A stretch of 64,000 nucleotides of DNA from Alloalcanivorax profundimaris (lineage in GTDB: Bacteria > Pseudomonadota > Gammaproteobacteria > Pseudomonadales > Alcanivoracaceae): assembly GCF_015265435.1 (NCBI RefSeq), contig NZ_JABJWH010000009.1, positions 1 to 64,000 on the forward strand. The letters are read 5' to 3'. Shown here piece after piece: positions 1 through 11,515 of this stretch; the stretch's first letter is position 1, and each line of letters starts with the position of its first letter. Under the pieces are notes generated by a model, which worked only from the letters and a program-made list of their open reading frames with translations, had not been told where the DNA came from and did not search any database. A program made the translations under genes and the position numbers.

Positions 1-60
1 CCGTGAACCCGTCCCTGGGGGCTCCCGGTTTGACATCCTGTCAAACAGGGTCCCGGAAAG
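1..60. repeat. Intergenic palindromic element at the window edge
   Basis: A perfect 8-bp inverted repeat GTTTGACA/TGTCAAAC with a 3-nt loop lies at 28-46, inside a wider imperfect palindrome of CCC/GGG blocks. No coding frame is evident. From memory, closely similar GGGAGCCCCCAGGGAC-type blocks recur between genes in marine gammaproteobacteria, so this is probably a dispersed intergenic repeat; a genome copy count would settle it. Confidence 0.4.
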
Positions 61-87
61 GGGGCCACGCCGAGACGCTTCGAGCTA

Positions 88-107
88 AGCCGCGACAGCG
101 GTTTTTT
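88..107 (+). terminator. Rho-independent terminator for a gene left of the window
   Basis: A short CCGC/GCGG hairpin with a GACA loop is followed by six T on the plus strand. Its polarity serves a plus-strand gene ending before base 1, convergent with the minus-strand genes described here. Confidence 0.5.
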
Positions 108-123
108 GGGGAGGGGTGAGGCC

Positions 124-363
124 TCAGAGGCCCAGCTCGCGGAGTTGCTCGCGGGTCATGACGGAGACGGTTTCGGTGGCGTCGTCGAACACCACCGAGG
201 CCTCGCCGCGCTTCAGCTGGGCGCGCACCTGCTCCACCTTGGTGGCGGTGGGCACTTCCTGCTCGCCGTAATCGGTGCCGTCGCGGGTGACGAATTCCTC
301 GATCAGGTTGTCCAGGGTGGCCCTGTCGATGTCGGACCAGGGCACGATGATGGGCGTGCTCAT
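124..363 (-). CDS. YheU family protein (UPF0270)
   Basis: A 79-aa acidic cytosolic protein. The N-terminal block IIVPWSDIDRATLDNLIEEF, followed by VTRDGTDYGE, matches the conserved start of the UPF0270/YheU family (typically 70-80 aa), and the C-terminal VSVMTREQLREL is also typical. The molecular function of the family is not established. It is the last gene of the minus-strand run and starts 24 bp after the preceding unknown gene, so it is probably co-transcribed with it. The family assignment is confident; no role is claimed. Confidence 0.85.
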   Translation of the reverse strand: MSTPIIVPWSDIDRATLDNLIEEFVTRDGTDYGEQEVPTATKVEQVRAQLKRGEASVVFDDATETVSVMTREQLRELGL

Positions 364-387
364 ATCGGCTTCATACTCGTGTCGGAT

Positions 388-816
388 TCAAACCACGTTG
401 CCTTCCCGGGACCACTCGCAGCGTACCCGCAGCGGCTCCTCGGAGGGCTCATGGTAGTCGTCGGCGCTGTCCCAGAGAAAGGTGTGGAAGCCGGCGAATT
501 CGGTTTCCAGATGCACCACGGCGCTGACCCAGTACATGCGCTTGAGCAGCCGTTCGAACTTGGCGATCCAGTGTTCCCATTCGTATTCCACCGCCCGGTA
601 GGACATGCCGAAGTGAATCACCTGGGTCTGGAAGCCGCCGCCGGCGCCCGGGTCGCCGGCGATGGCGAACATGTCCTGGCTGAGGAAGGGCCACTCGTCC
701 GCTTCCGGCAACGCGCGCAGGGCACGCCGGTTGTGAAAGCAGCTCGCCTTGCGCTGCCGTTCGTCGCCGAACGGCAGGTGCTTGATGCAGCCGTAGACGA
801 TGGATTCGTTATCCAC
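388..816 (-). CDS. Conserved hypothetical protein, 142 aa
   Basis: The start is a GTG with a GGAG Shine-Dalgarno five bases upstream. The product is rich in aromatic residues (W, Y, F, H), has no signal peptide or membrane segment, and carries no catalytic motif I can name. It begins 18 bp after the SLT lipoprotein gene and ends 24 bp before the YheU-family gene, so the three probably form one transcript. A shadow open frame covers it on the plus strand, but codon usage and the start signal favour this frame. Function unknown. Confidence 0.65.
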   Translation of the reverse strand: MDNESIVYGCIKHLPFGDERQRKASCFHNRRALRALPEADEWPFLSQDMFAIAGDPGAGGGFQTQVIHFGMSYRAVEYEWEHWIAKFERLLKRMYWVSAVVHLETEFAGFHTFLWDSADDYHEPSEEPLRVRCEWSREGNVV

Positions 817-834
817 GGCGGCTCCCCTGCGCGG

Positions 835-1413
835 TCATCGTCCGCAGCGCTCCAGCTGCACCGCGTAGCGGCTGGCCATGTCCTGGGCGCGGCGGGCGGA
901 GCGCTGCATGTAGGGGCGGCTTTTCCACACGCCCCGGGCGTAGCCGCCGTGGCCGGCGTAGTAGGCCAGGTAAAGGTGGTAGGCGTCGTTGAGAGCGATG
1001 CCATTGCGCACGTGGCTCTGGTAGTGGTACCAGCCGACGAAGTCCACGGCGTCGCCGAAGTCGTCGCGCTTGGCGCCGCCGTGGCCGGTTTCGCGCTGGT
1101 ACCAGGCCCAGGTGCCGTCCAGGGCCTGGGGGTAGCCGTAGGCGCTGGAGGGCCGCGTCCAGGGAATGAAGCCGAGCAGCTTGGTGCGCGGTGGCTTGGC
1201 GTGGGCCTGGAAGCCGGATTCCTTGTAGATGGTGGCCATCAGGATCGCCACCGGCACGCCGTATTCCTGTTCGCTGCGCTTGGCGGCCTTGTACCAGTTA
1301 TTGAACCAGCCGCCCTTCTGATCGAACACCGCGCAGACGTCGTCGATGTGGGTGGGGGTGGTGGCGCAGCCGCCGAGCAGCAGCAATGTCAGCGCCAGAA
1401 CCAGGACGCGCAT
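835..1413 (-). CDS. Lipoprotein with lytic-transglycosylase (SLT) fold
   Basis: A 192-aa predicted lipoprotein with a signal peptide ending in the lipobox LLGGC (Cys16 the lipidated residue), so it is probably membrane anchored in the periplasm. The core has the SLT layout: VAILMATIYKESGF carries the usual catalytic Glu in the ES pair, followed by SSAYGYPQALDGTW and a late AYYAGHGGY. The family cleaves the MurNAc-GlcNAc bond of peptidoglycan; that activity here is inferred. It lies 95 bp downstream of ligA on the same strand. Confidence 0.75.
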   Translation of the reverse strand: MRVLVLALTLLLLGGCATTPTHIDDVCAVFDQKGGWFNNWYKAAKRSEQEYGVPVAILMATIYKESGFQAHAKPPRTKLLGFIPWTRPSSAYGYPQALDGTWAWYQRETGHGGAKRDDFGDAVDFVGWYHYQSHVRNGIALNDAYHLYLAYYAGHGGYARGVWKSRPYMQRSARRAQDMASRYAVQLERCGR

Positions 1414-1508
1414 GAAGGGACCTCACGATTTCGGCTTGGCGACATGGTAACCGGCGGGGCGGTGGGCCGCCATCACCGATGGTAGCGACATCGGTGCGCC
1501 GGCCACGA

Positions 1509-3985
<2,477 letters not shown>

Positions 3986-3998
3986 AGTGCGGCGGCGG

Positions 3999-5015
3999 TC
4001 AGGCGCCGTGGGAGACGCGCTGGCGGCGTTCGAATTCCTGCACGCGCTGGCGCAGGTGCTCCATGGTTTGCGGCGTGAGCACGCTGTGCTGTTCGTCCTT
4101 GAGCTCGCCGTCCAGTTCATCGGCCAGGCGGCGGCCGATGGCCAGCATGCGGTCCAGGGCGGCCAGGGGCTCGCCGGGGCCGGGCAGCTTCATGAAGAAG
4201 GTGATGCCGGCGAAGCCCTCTTCTTCCATGGTGTCGATGTCGAAGGTGCCCGGTTCCACCGCGTTGGCCACGGAGAATTCCAGCTGGTCGCCGGCGTTGC
4301 TGTCGCGGTGGCGGTGGAAGATCTGCATGTCGCCGTAGCGCAGGCCGCCTTCCAGCAGCAGGCGCAGCAGGGCCTGGCCGTCGAAGCGGTCCGGGCGGCG
4401 GGCGATCAGGTGGAACACGATCACTTCCAGCGGGGGCGCGTCCTGGGCCGGGGCGTGGTTGTTGCGCGCGCGGGGCGGTTCCGGGGGGGCCTCGGGGGTT
4501 TCGCGGCCGGAGCCGCTCCTACCGGGATCGTCCGCGGCGCGGGAAGGTTGCAGCGGCTCCGGTTCGGGACGCGGCTCCGGCTCGGGTTCCGGCTCCGGGG
4601 CCGGCGGCTCGGGCTCCACCCGGGGCGGCGGCTCGGCGGCGCGGGGCGCCGGGTCGCCGGCCTCGCCTTCGCCGTCGAACAGGCTGCCCTGCTCGGCGCG
4701 GCGGGCGGCGCCTTCCTCCGGTGGGGTCTCCGCCGGGTCCATCATCATCGGCGGGTCGGCGCGGTCGAGCGGGTCGTCGACGCCGTCCATGTCGAAGGAC
4801 GCTTCGCCACGGCGGCGGACCCGGGGTTTGCCCAGGTCGTGGGGGTATTCGTCCTCGTCGTTGTTGTCGTCGCCCTTGCCCTTGCCGAAACGGCGGTCGA
4901 TGCGCATGCGCAGGCGGCCGTGCCGCTCGCGGATCATGCGTCGCACGCCATCGGCGAGAATCAGGAGGATCAGAATGACCAGGATGCCAATCAGTGTTTC
5001 CAGATTCAGGCCCAT
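3999..5015 (-). CDS. zipA: Cell division protein ZipA
   Basis: Membrane anchor and stabiliser of FtsZ at the division ring. The 338-aa protein begins with one transmembrane helix (LIGILVILILLILADGV), then a basic stretch, then a long Pro/Glu/Arg-rich disordered linker (about residues 50-190), and ends in the globular ZipA FtsZ-binding domain (PPLEVIVFHLIARRPDRFDG onward). It lies 73 bp downstream of smc. The linker includes GRSGSGRE, encoded by a DNA block identical over 20 nt to an intergenic REP-like sequence elsewhere in the window, suggesting in-frame capture of a repeat. Confidence 0.93.
   Translation of the reverse strand: MGLNLETLIGILVILILLILADGVRRMIRERHGRLRMRIDRRFGKGKGDDNNDEDEYPHDLGKPRVRRRGEASFDMDGVDDPLDRADPPMMMDPAETPPEEGAARRAEQGSLFDGEGEAGDPAPRAAEPPPRVEPEPPAPEPEPEPEPRPEPEPLQPSRAADDPGRSGSGRETPEAPPEPPRARNNHAPAQDAPPLEVIVFHLIARRPDRFDGQALLRLLLEGGLRYGDMQIFHRHRDSNAGDQLEFSVANAVEPGTFDIDTMEEEGFAGITFFMKLPGPGEPLAALDRMLAIGRRLADELDGELKDEQHSVLTPQTMEHLRQRVQEFERRQRVSHGA
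4501..4523. repeat. REP-like unit inside the zipA coding sequence
   Basis: The 20 nt at 4501-4520 (TCGCGGCCGGAGCCGCTCCT) are identical to 43725-43744, which is intergenic. Here the unit lies in frame in the low-complexity linker of zipA. Confidence 0.6.
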
Positions 5016-5088
5016 GTTGCCTCTTCCTTAGCTTGGCTTGCGTCGCCCAGATTCATCGGATCGGTGTGCTCCCGCGTTACGTCCCGCA

Positions 5089-8000
5089 TTACATGGCCGC
5101 CATTTCCGCGGCTTCGTCCACGTCCACGGACACCAGGCGGGATACGCCCGGTTCGTGCATGGTCACGCCCATCAGGGTGTGCGCCATTTCCATCGCGATC
5201 TTGTTGTGCGTGATGTAGATAAACTGTACCCGCTCCGCCATTTCCGACACCAGATTACAGAAACGCCCCACGTTGGCGTCGTCAAGGGGGGCGTCCACCT
5301 CGTCGAGCAGACAGAACGGCGCCGGGTTCAGTTCGAAGATACTGAATACCAGGGACAACGCCGTGAGCGCTTTTTCACCCCCGGACAGCAAATGAATGGT
5401 GCTGTTGCGCTTGCCCGGGGGCCGCGCCATGATCGCCACGCCGGTGTCGAGCAGGTCCTCGCCAGTGAGTTCCAGGTAGGCGTGGCCGCCGCCGAACACC
5501 TTGGGAAACAGCTCCTGGAGCCCCTTGTTGATGCGGTCAAAGTACTCCTTGAAGCGGGTACGGGTCTCCCGGTCGATCTTGCGGATGGCGTTTTCCAGGG
5601 TCTTGAGCGCGTCTTCCAGATCGTCGTTCTGCTGATCCAGGTACTGCTTGCGCTCGGACTGCTGCTGGTATTCCTCGATCGCCGCCAGGTTGATCTGGCC
5701 CAGGCGGGCGATGCGCTGGCCGATGCGTTCCAGCTCCTCGGCCCAGTCTTTCTCGTCCGCCTCCTCGGGCAGGTTGTCGAGCACCGTGTTGAGGTCGAAG
5801 TGCTGCTCGTCGAGCTGCTCGGCCACGGTCTGGCGGCGGGTGGTCAGGTCCTGCCACTGCATGCGCTTGCCGTTGATGGTGTCGCGCACTTCCTGGGCCT
5901 GGCGCTCGTGCTGGCCGCGCCGGCCTTCCAGGTCGCGCATGCGGTGCTCCACGTCCTCCAGGCGGCGGCGCGCCTCGGCCAGTTGCTGCTCCGCCTCCAG
6001 GCGCTGTTCCAGTTTTTCCTCCAGCTGTTCCTGGAGTTCCAGGCCCGGGTCGCCGCCCTCGCTGGCCTGCTCCTCGAGCTGCGCCTTGCGCTCGCCGAGG
6101 CTGGCCACCTGGGAGGACAGGCGGTCCAGGTTCTGGCGCAGGGCGTCCGCCTGGGTGCGCGCGCCCTGGGCGTCCATGGCCAGCTGGTGGGACAGGTCGC
6201 GCTGCTGGCGCGCCTGCTGGCGGGCGTCGTCAAGGCGGGCGCGGGCTTCGTCGCGCTTTGACAGCAGCGCCTCGCGCTCGCCGGAGTCCTGCTCCATGGC
6301 GTCCAGGGCTTCCTGGAGCACGGCGCGGGCCTCCTTGACCTGTTCCTCCTCCTGCTGGAGCTGCCCGCGGGCCTCCTCCATCTCGTTGCCGAGGCGCTCG
6401 CGGCGCATGGTGATCTGCTCCAGGCGCACCTGGCGGGCACTGACCTGGGCGTTCACCTCGCCCAGTTCCCGGTTAATGCGGGCCGCCTGGCGCTGCACTT
6501 CCTCGCGCTCTTCCTCCAGCTCGGCGATCGCCTCGCGGGCCTCTTCCAGGGCCGCCTTGAGCTCTTCCACCCGGGCCTCGCCGGTGTCGATGGTGCCGGC
6601 CAGAGCCTCCAGCTCGCGGCGACGCTCCAGCACGCCGGCCTCCTGGTCCTGTTCGCGCACCACCTTGAGCCAGTCCGGGCCCAGCCAGATGCCGTCCCGG
6701 GTGACCACGGATTCGCCGGCGGCCAAGCGCCCGCGCAGGGCCAGGGCGGCCCCCAGGTCCTCGGCGGCGTGCACGCCGGCGAGCAGGCCCTCGGGGACCT
6801 CGCCGCGCACATGGCGGCGCAGCAGGGTATCGCCGTCGGCGGCATCGGGGGCGCTGTTCTGGATCAGGGTGACGCGGCCGTGGGTGAGGTCGCCGAGCCA
6901 GTCGCCGACCCGGTCCAGGCCGTCGATGGCCACCGCCTGCAGGGCCTCGCCGAGCACCGCTTCCACGGCGTTTTCCCAGCCTTCGGCCACCTGGATGCGG
7001 TCCGCCAGGCGCGGGTGTTGGTCCAGCTCATGGCGCTCCAGCCACTCGCTGACCGCGCCGTCGTCGCCCATGGCCGCCTTCTGCAGGGCCTCCAGGGAGG
7101 TGTGGCGGTTCTTGGCCGCCTGCAGCCGGTCGCGGGCCTCGTCCAGCTCGCGGCCGCGCTCGCCGTTCTCCCGGCGCAGCTGGTTGATGCGCTCCTGCAG
7201 GCTCTCGGCGCGCAGCTCGCTTTCCTCGCCCTGCTCCCGGAACTCCGCCACCTGCTCCTCGAGCTGGCGCATTTCCTGGGCCAGGGGCCCGGAATCCAGG
7301 GATTCCTGCTCCTTGGCCAGGCGCTCCAGGCGGTCGCCCAGGCGCTCGATGGATTTTTCCAGGTGCTGGATGCGGGACTGCTCCACCTCCGCCTGACGGC
7401 GGGATTCACCGGCCTTGTTATTGAACGCTTCCCAGGCCTGCTGCCATTCCTGCATGGCGTCCTCGGCCAGGGCCAGGGCCTCGGCGGCGGTTTCCTCGCG
7501 CTCCCGGGTCAGCTCCAGATCCGGCTCCAGGCTGGCCAGGTTCTCGTCCAGTTCCGCCAGCTTCTCGGCATCGGCGCTCTGGTGGGCCTCCGCCTCCTTC
7601 CAGCTGGCGCTCACCTGCTCCAACTCCTCGTAGAGCTGCTGGCGCCGCTCGCGCTGGTGCTGGATGCTCTGCTCCAGGCGCGCCACCTCGGCGCCCAGGG
7701 CGTAGTAGCGCTGTTGCACCTGGTTGAAGCTTTCCTGGACGTCGTTGTGGTTCTCGCGCAGGGCCTCGATCTCGGCGTCGGCGTGGCGCTGCTCGGCGAT
7801 GCGCGCCTCCAGGGCCACTTCCAGCTCGCCGATCACCTGATCAAGCTGCTTGACCTGGGTGTCCAGGCCTCTCCAGCGCAGCGCCTTGAGCTGGGCGCTC
7901 TTGTGGCGCTCTTCTTCCTTGTACTGCTTGTACTTCTCGGCGGCGGCGGCCTGGCGGCTGAGGCGTTCGAGCTGGCGCTCCAGCTCCTCGCGGATGTCGG

Positions 8001-8583
8001 TGAGGCGCTCCAGGTTCTCGCGGGTGCGGCGCATGCGGTTCTCGGTCTCGCGGCGCCGCGCCTTGTATTTGGAGATGCCCGCCGCTTCCTCGATGTAGAC
8101 CCGCAGTTCCTCCGGCTTGGCCTCGATCAGGCGGGAAATCATGCCCTGCTCGATGATCGCGTAGCTGCGCGGGCCCAGGCCGGTGCCCATGAAGATGTCG
8201 GCGATGTCCTTGCGGCGGCATTTGGTGCCGTTGAGGAAGTAGTTGGACTGGCCGTCCCGGGTCACCTGGCGTTTCACGGAGATTTCGTTGAACTTGCCGT
8301 ACTCGCCGGTGACGGTGGCGTCGGAGTTGTCGAAGATCAGCTCGATGGAGGCCTGGGCCACCGGCTTGCGGGCGTTGGAGCCGTTGAAGATGACGTCCGC
8401 CATGGATTCGCCGCGCAGGTGCTTGGCGGAGGACTCGCCCATCACCCAGCGTACCGCGTCGATGATGTTGGATTTGCCACAGCCATTGGGCCCGACCACG
8501 GCGGTCAGGTTGTCCGGAAACGAGGCCGACGTGGGATCCACGAACGACTTGAAGCCGGCCAGCTTGATGGTTTTCAGTCTCAT
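5089..8583 (-). CDS. smc: Chromosome segregation protein SMC
   Basis: Structural-maintenance-of-chromosomes ATPase that compacts and resolves DNA with ScpA/ScpB. The 1,164-aa protein shows Walker A GPNGCGKSN (residues 31-39), a long coiled coil, a hinge near the middle (about 500-650), a second coiled coil, the ABC signature LLSGGEKALTALSLVF and Walker B FCLLDEVDAPLDD. Length and layout are full. The presence of SMC rather than MukB fits the Pseudomonas/Oceanospirillales side of the gammaproteobacteria. The start MRLKTIKLAGFKSF is canonical. It heads the smc-zipA-ligA run and is divergent from dbpA. Confidence 0.97.
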   Translation of the reverse strand: MRLKTIKLAGFKSFVDPTSASFPDNLTAVVGPNGCGKSNIIDAVRWVMGESSAKHLRGESMADVIFNGSNARKPVAQASIELIFDNSDATVTGEYGKFNEISVKRQVTRDGQSNYFLNGTKCRRKDIADIFMGTGLGPRSYAIIEQGMISRLIEAKPEELRVYIEEAAGISKYKARRRETENRMRRTRENLERLTDIREELERQLERLSRQAAAAEKYKQYKEEERHKSAQLKALRWRGLDTQVKQLDQVIGELEVALEARIAEQRHADAEIEALRENHNDVQESFNQVQQRYYALGAEVARLEQSIQHQRERRQQLYEELEQVSASWKEAEAHQSADAEKLAELDENLASLEPDLELTREREETAAEALALAEDAMQEWQQAWEAFNNKAGESRRQAEVEQSRIQHLEKSIERLGDRLERLAKEQESLDSGPLAQEMRQLEEQVAEFREQGEESELRAESLQERINQLRRENGERGRELDEARDRLQAAKNRHTSLEALQKAAMGDDGAVSEWLERHELDQHPRLADRIQVAEGWENAVEAVLGEALQAVAIDGLDRVGDWLGDLTHGRVTLIQNSAPDAADGDTLLRRHVRGEVPEGLLAGVHAAEDLGAALALRGRLAAGESVVTRDGIWLGPDWLKVVREQDQEAGVLERRRELEALAGTIDTGEARVEELKAALEEAREAIAELEEEREEVQRQAARINRELGEVNAQVSARQVRLEQITMRRERLGNEMEEARGQLQQEEEQVKEARAVLQEALDAMEQDSGEREALLSKRDEARARLDDARQQARQQRDLSHQLAMDAQGARTQADALRQNLDRLSSQVASLGERKAQLEEQASEGGDPGLELQEQLEEKLEQRLEAEQQLAEARRRLEDVEHRMRDLEGRRGQHERQAQEVRDTINGKRMQWQDLTTRRQTVAEQLDEQHFDLNTVLDNLPEEADEKDWAEELERIGQRIARLGQINLAAIEEYQQQSERKQYLDQQNDDLEDALKTLENAIRKIDRETRTRFKEYFDRINKGLQELFPKVFGGGHAYLELTGEDLLDTGVAIMARPPGKRNSTIHLLSGGEKALTALSLVFSIFELNPAPFCLLDEVDAPLDDANVGRFCNLVSEMAERVQFIYITHNKIAMEMAHTLMGVTMHEPGVSRLVSVDVDEAAEMAAM

Positions 8584-8750
8584 AGGGTGCGAACCGCGGC
8601 CATCGCCGCTCCAACGATCTAAAGCAGACTAGTCTAGCGGCAAGAGGGCTTGAATTCACCCGGCCCGGGGGCTTTTTACGTGTGCTTGCGGTAACCGGGA
8701 GGGCCCGGCCGCGCTTGTCGCTCCAGCGGGGACGGGATGGGGGCGGAAGG

Positions 8751-8759
8751 TGCTAGAAT
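8751..8759 (+). promoter_or_regulatory. Extended -10 element upstream of dbpA
   Basis: TGCTAGAAT has the TGn extension plus a near-consensus -10 hexamer, 31 bp before the dbpA start. I see no good -35 at the usual spacing, which is common for extended -10 promoters. Confidence 0.5.
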
Positions 8760-8790
8760 GCGCGCCCTTCCCTGCTTTCCAGGCCGTGCC

Positions 8791-10173
8791 ATGACCGATA
8801 CCGATTTCGCTTCCCTGCCGCTGGACGCCGCCACGCTGGCGAACCTGGCGTCGCTGGGCTTCACGGCCATGACGCCGATCCAGGCGCGCAGCCTGCCCGT
8901 CATTCTCGAGGGGCGGGACGTGCTCGCCCAAGCGGGCACCGGCTCCGGCAAGACCGCCGCGTTCGGGCTAGGGCTGCTGCATTCGCTGGACCGCCGGGAC
9001 TTCCGTTGCCAGGCCCTGGTGCTGTGCCCCACCCGGGAGCTGGCGGACCAGGTGGCCCGGGAGCTGCGGCGGCTGGCCCGGGGGACGGACAACATCAAGG
9101 TGCTGACCCTGTGCGGCGGCGTGGCCATGGGGCCCCAGGTGGGCTCCCTGGAGCACGGCGCGCAGATCATCGTCGGCACCCCGGGGCGGATCGAGAAGCA
9201 CCTGGCCAAGGGCACCCTGTCCCTGGACGGCCTGAATACCCTGGTGCTGGACGAGGCCGACCGCATGCTCGACATGGGCTTCGTGGACAGCATCGCCGGC
9301 ATCGTCGAACGGACCCCGGCGCGGCGGCGGACGCTGCTGTTCTCCGCCACCTGGCCGCCGGCCATCCAGGCCCTGGCGGGCCGCTTCCTGCGCGATCCGG
9401 TGTCCATCAAGGTGGCCACGGAAGAGGACCGCCCGGACATCGAGCAGCGTTTCTACGAGGTGACGCCGGATACCCGCCTGGAGGCGGTGACGCGGCTGCT
9501 TTACAGCCTGCGGCCCACGTCCTGCGTGGCCTTCTGCGCCACCAAGCGGCAATGCCAGGAGGTGGCGGACCACCTGAACGCCCAGGGCGTCTCCGCCCGG
9601 GCCCTGAACGGGGACCTGGAGCAGCGCGACCGGGACCAGGTGCTGGGCCTGTTCGCCAACCGCAGCCTGGCGGTGCTGGTGGCCACGGACGTGGCCGCCC
9701 GGGGTCTGGACATCGCCGCCCTGGATCTGGTGATCAACCTGGAGCCGGCCCGCGACCCGGAAACCCACACCCACCGCATCGGCCGCACCGGCCGCGCCGG
9801 CGAGCGCGGCCTGGCGCTGACCCTGGTGGCGCCGCCGGAAATGCGCCGCGCCCTGGCCATCGAGGACCAGCACCCCGGCGCCCTGCCCTGGCACGCCCTG
9901 GACCAGGTGCGCCCCCACGCCGACCGGAGCCCGCTGCGGGCGCCCATGGCGACCCTGTGCATCGGCGCCGGCCGCAAGCAGAAGCTGCGCCCCGGCGACA
10001 TCCTCGGCGCCCTCACCGGCGACGCCGGCCTGCCCGGCGACAAGGTGGGCAAGATCACCCTCTTCGACCACCAGGCCTATGTGGCCGTGGACCGCGCCGT
10101 CGCCGACAAGGCCCTGCAGCGCCTCCAGGCTGGCAAGATCAAGGGCCGCTCCCTGCGCGTGCGCCGGCTTTAG
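8791..10173 (+). CDS. dbpA: ATP-dependent RNA helicase DbpA
   Basis: DEAD-box helicase acting in large ribosomal subunit assembly. The 460-aa protein carries the Q motif, AGTGSGKT (motif I), LDEADRMLD (motif II), FSATW (motif III) and HRIGRTGRAGE (motif VI). Its C-terminal about 75 residues form the DbpA-type RNA-binding domain (from TLCIGAGRKQKLRPGDILGA), which in E. coli binds hairpin 92 of 23S rRNA. I place the start at MTDTDFASLP; an in-frame ATG 54 bp upstream would add residues overlapping the promoter. It is the last core-like gene before the lower-GC island. Confidence 0.95.
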   Translation: MTDTDFASLPLDAATLANLASLGFTAMTPIQARSLPVILEGRDVLAQAGTGSGKTAAFGLGLLHSLDRRDFRCQALVLCPTRELADQVARELRRLARGTDNIKVLTLCGGVAMGPQVGSLEHGAQIIVGTPGRIEKHLAKGTLSLDGLNTLVLDEADRMLDMGFVDSIAGIVERTPARRRTLLFSATWPPAIQALAGRFLRDPVSIKVATEEDRPDIEQRFYEVTPDTRLEAVTRLLYSLRPTSCVAFCATKRQCQEVADHLNAQGVSARALNGDLEQRDRDQVLGLFANRSLAVLVATDVAARGLDIAALDLVINLEPARDPETHTHRIGRTGRAGERGLALTLVAPPEMRRALAIEDQHPGALPWHALDQVRPHADRSPLRAPMATLCIGAGRKQKLRPGDILGALTGDAGLPGDKVGKITLFDHQAYVAVDRAVADKALQRLQAGKIKGRSLRVRRL

Positions 10174-10452
10174 CCGGCGGCCACGAAAAGCGGCCTGGCT
10201 CAATCGCGATTGGAGGCGATTTTCCGGCGACCAAAGTTTGCCAACCAAAATCGGGGATTCCTCTGGCCACTTACTGCTCAGCCCGTTTAGTGATCGCCCC
10301 CACCATTAATCCCCTACTGGATCAAGACCTAGAAATGCCGCTCTACTTTTAAAAATCAGACCTGCTTACCCGTATCGCCGCATACCTAGAAACGCGAACA
10401 GCACTTCAAAAACCGAACCTGACCAAACGCGAAAGCCACCTAACAATAGGCG
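10174..10452. other. Boundary intergenic region between dbpA and the accessory island
   Basis: About 280 bp where composition drops from strongly GC-rich to mixed. A GCCGGC/GCCGGC hairpin straddles the dbpA stop (10163-10178) without a T run. AATAGGCGCTATT (10445-10457) is a short palindrome at the end of the next gene. I found no coding sequence, integrase site or tRNA here. Confidence 0.4.
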
Positions 10453-10857
10453 CTATTCTCTAATAACCCTGACACCATAAAAAGCAACACCAAGACCAAA
10501 CGGCTCACCATACGCACTCCAGCCGCCATAAGTGTTGCAGTTGCCAACATCCACCAAAATTCTTATGGGAAGCCGCTGAGCTTGAGCCGCAAGCAAGGTA
10601 GCAACCCGGGTTTTCGCGGCACCGTTGAAGTCGGCGCTGGTCCAATAGCTGAAAATGCCATGGGTATCTGTAGGTGCACAGCCGACGCTCAGTGGTTCAT
10701 TGGAAGATACTCTTACAGTCATGACATTTTTATCATACTGAGAATACACCACAACATCTTCAACCATTAAATCCTGATCAAGCCAAACTTGATCAGCAAA
10801 AGAGTGTGAAGAAACAGACAATAAAAAAGCAACGAAAACTCGTTTTACCACCTTCAT
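10453..10857 (-). CDS. Small exported two-cysteine protein, island family member 1
   Basis: About 134 aa with a clear signal peptide (VFVAFLLSVSSHSFA), so probably periplasmic or secreted. The mature part carries the block shared with three other members here: a V-x-V-x-Y strand, MTVRV, VGCAPTDTHGIFSYW, LLAAQAQRLPIRILVD, NCN, and a final GLG-x(5)-GV. Two cysteines in the mature chain could form a disulfide. I prefer the second of two adjacent ATGs, which sits 6 nt from an AGGGGG ribosome site; the first is too close. It is the last gene of the island. Family function unknown. Confidence 0.75.
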   Translation of the reverse strand: MKVVKRVFVAFLLSVSSHSFADQVWLDQDLMVEDVVVYSQYDKNVMTVRVSSNEPLSVGCAPTDTHGIFSYWTSADFNGAAKTRVATLLAAQAQRLPIRILVDVGNCNTYGGWSAYGEPFGLGVAFYGVRVIRE

Positions 10858-11101
10858 CATAGTCCCCCTTTAAAAAGTAACTTTAAAACCATATTTTTCA
10901 AAATCATTTATTAATCCAAAAACCAATATCCGAGCAACGCACAGAAAACGGCAAGGCCAGCGTGATCAGATTCAACCTTCGGTATCGGCTCGACTGCCAA
11001 TTTTCAACTGCCATACCAAAGCCGAACTCAAACGCACCCCGCACGAACCCATGTCATTAGCGGCCCCTTCGATATAGCGCCTGTTCGGAACCGTTTGCTA
11101 G
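10858..11101. other. AT-rich intergenic spacer in the island
   Basis: About 240 bp between two small exported-protein genes. Short open stretches exist on the minus strand but have no ribosome site and resemble nothing I recognise. It may hold a decayed gene. Confidence 0.3.
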
Positions 11102-11515
11102 TCACTCAGAGAACCTAATACCCGTCCAAAAATTGCCATATGGACGAGCGGAAGTAGAGGAGCAGCGAGAGGTCTCAAAATGGATATCCACAGGCAACTT
11201 CTGGGCATGGGCAGCGAGCGCCGTGGAGTATTGAGCCTGAACCCTTGAATGGGGCTTATCCTCCGACCACCAAGTAACAACCATCACGTCAGATGCGGTC
11301 GTATTCCCATCACTCCATGTCAGGGCACAATTCGACACAGGAATGGAAACGTCGGCCGGCAAAGCCCTGAATTTGAGCATCAGTACATGATTACCATCAT
11401 AATAAGAGCCAACCGAAACGACCTCGGCATTTTTTATGTACCAGCCTCTATTGGCAGCATTACCAACCATCACAATGGAAGAAAGAAACACCACCGAAAT
11501 AATACTAAATTTCAT
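11102..11515 (-). CDS. Small exported two-cysteine protein, divergent family member 2
   Basis: About 137 aa, read from MKFSIISVVFLSSIVMVGNA, which makes a good signal peptide; the longer frame adds nine unlikely residues. The mature protein keeps the same outline as its neighbours: an early AEVVSVGSYYDGNHVLMLKF strand pair, one cysteine mid-chain (SNCALTW), an ALAAHAQKLPVDIHFE segment matching the LLxAQAQxLPVxIxxD block, and a second cysteine (SRCSS). It lacks GCxPTDxHGI, so it is the most divergent of the five. Function unknown. Confidence 0.68.
   Translation of the reverse strand: MKFSIISVVFLSSIVMVGNAANRGWYIKNAEVVSVGSYYDGNHVLMLKFRALPADVSIPVSNCALTWSDGNTTASDVMVVTWWSEDKPHSRVQAQYSTALAAHAQKLPVDIHFETSRCSSTSARPYGNFWTGIRFSE

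Noticed and set aside
106-1485. Plus-strand 459-codon frame over the YheU, unknown and SLT lipoprotein genes
   Set aside because: Antisense shadow of three well-supported minus-strand genes in GC-rich DNA.
9006-10352. Alternative frames over dbpA on both strands
   Set aside because: The dbpA frame has all DEAD-box motifs; the others are Arg/Pro/Gly-rich shadows.
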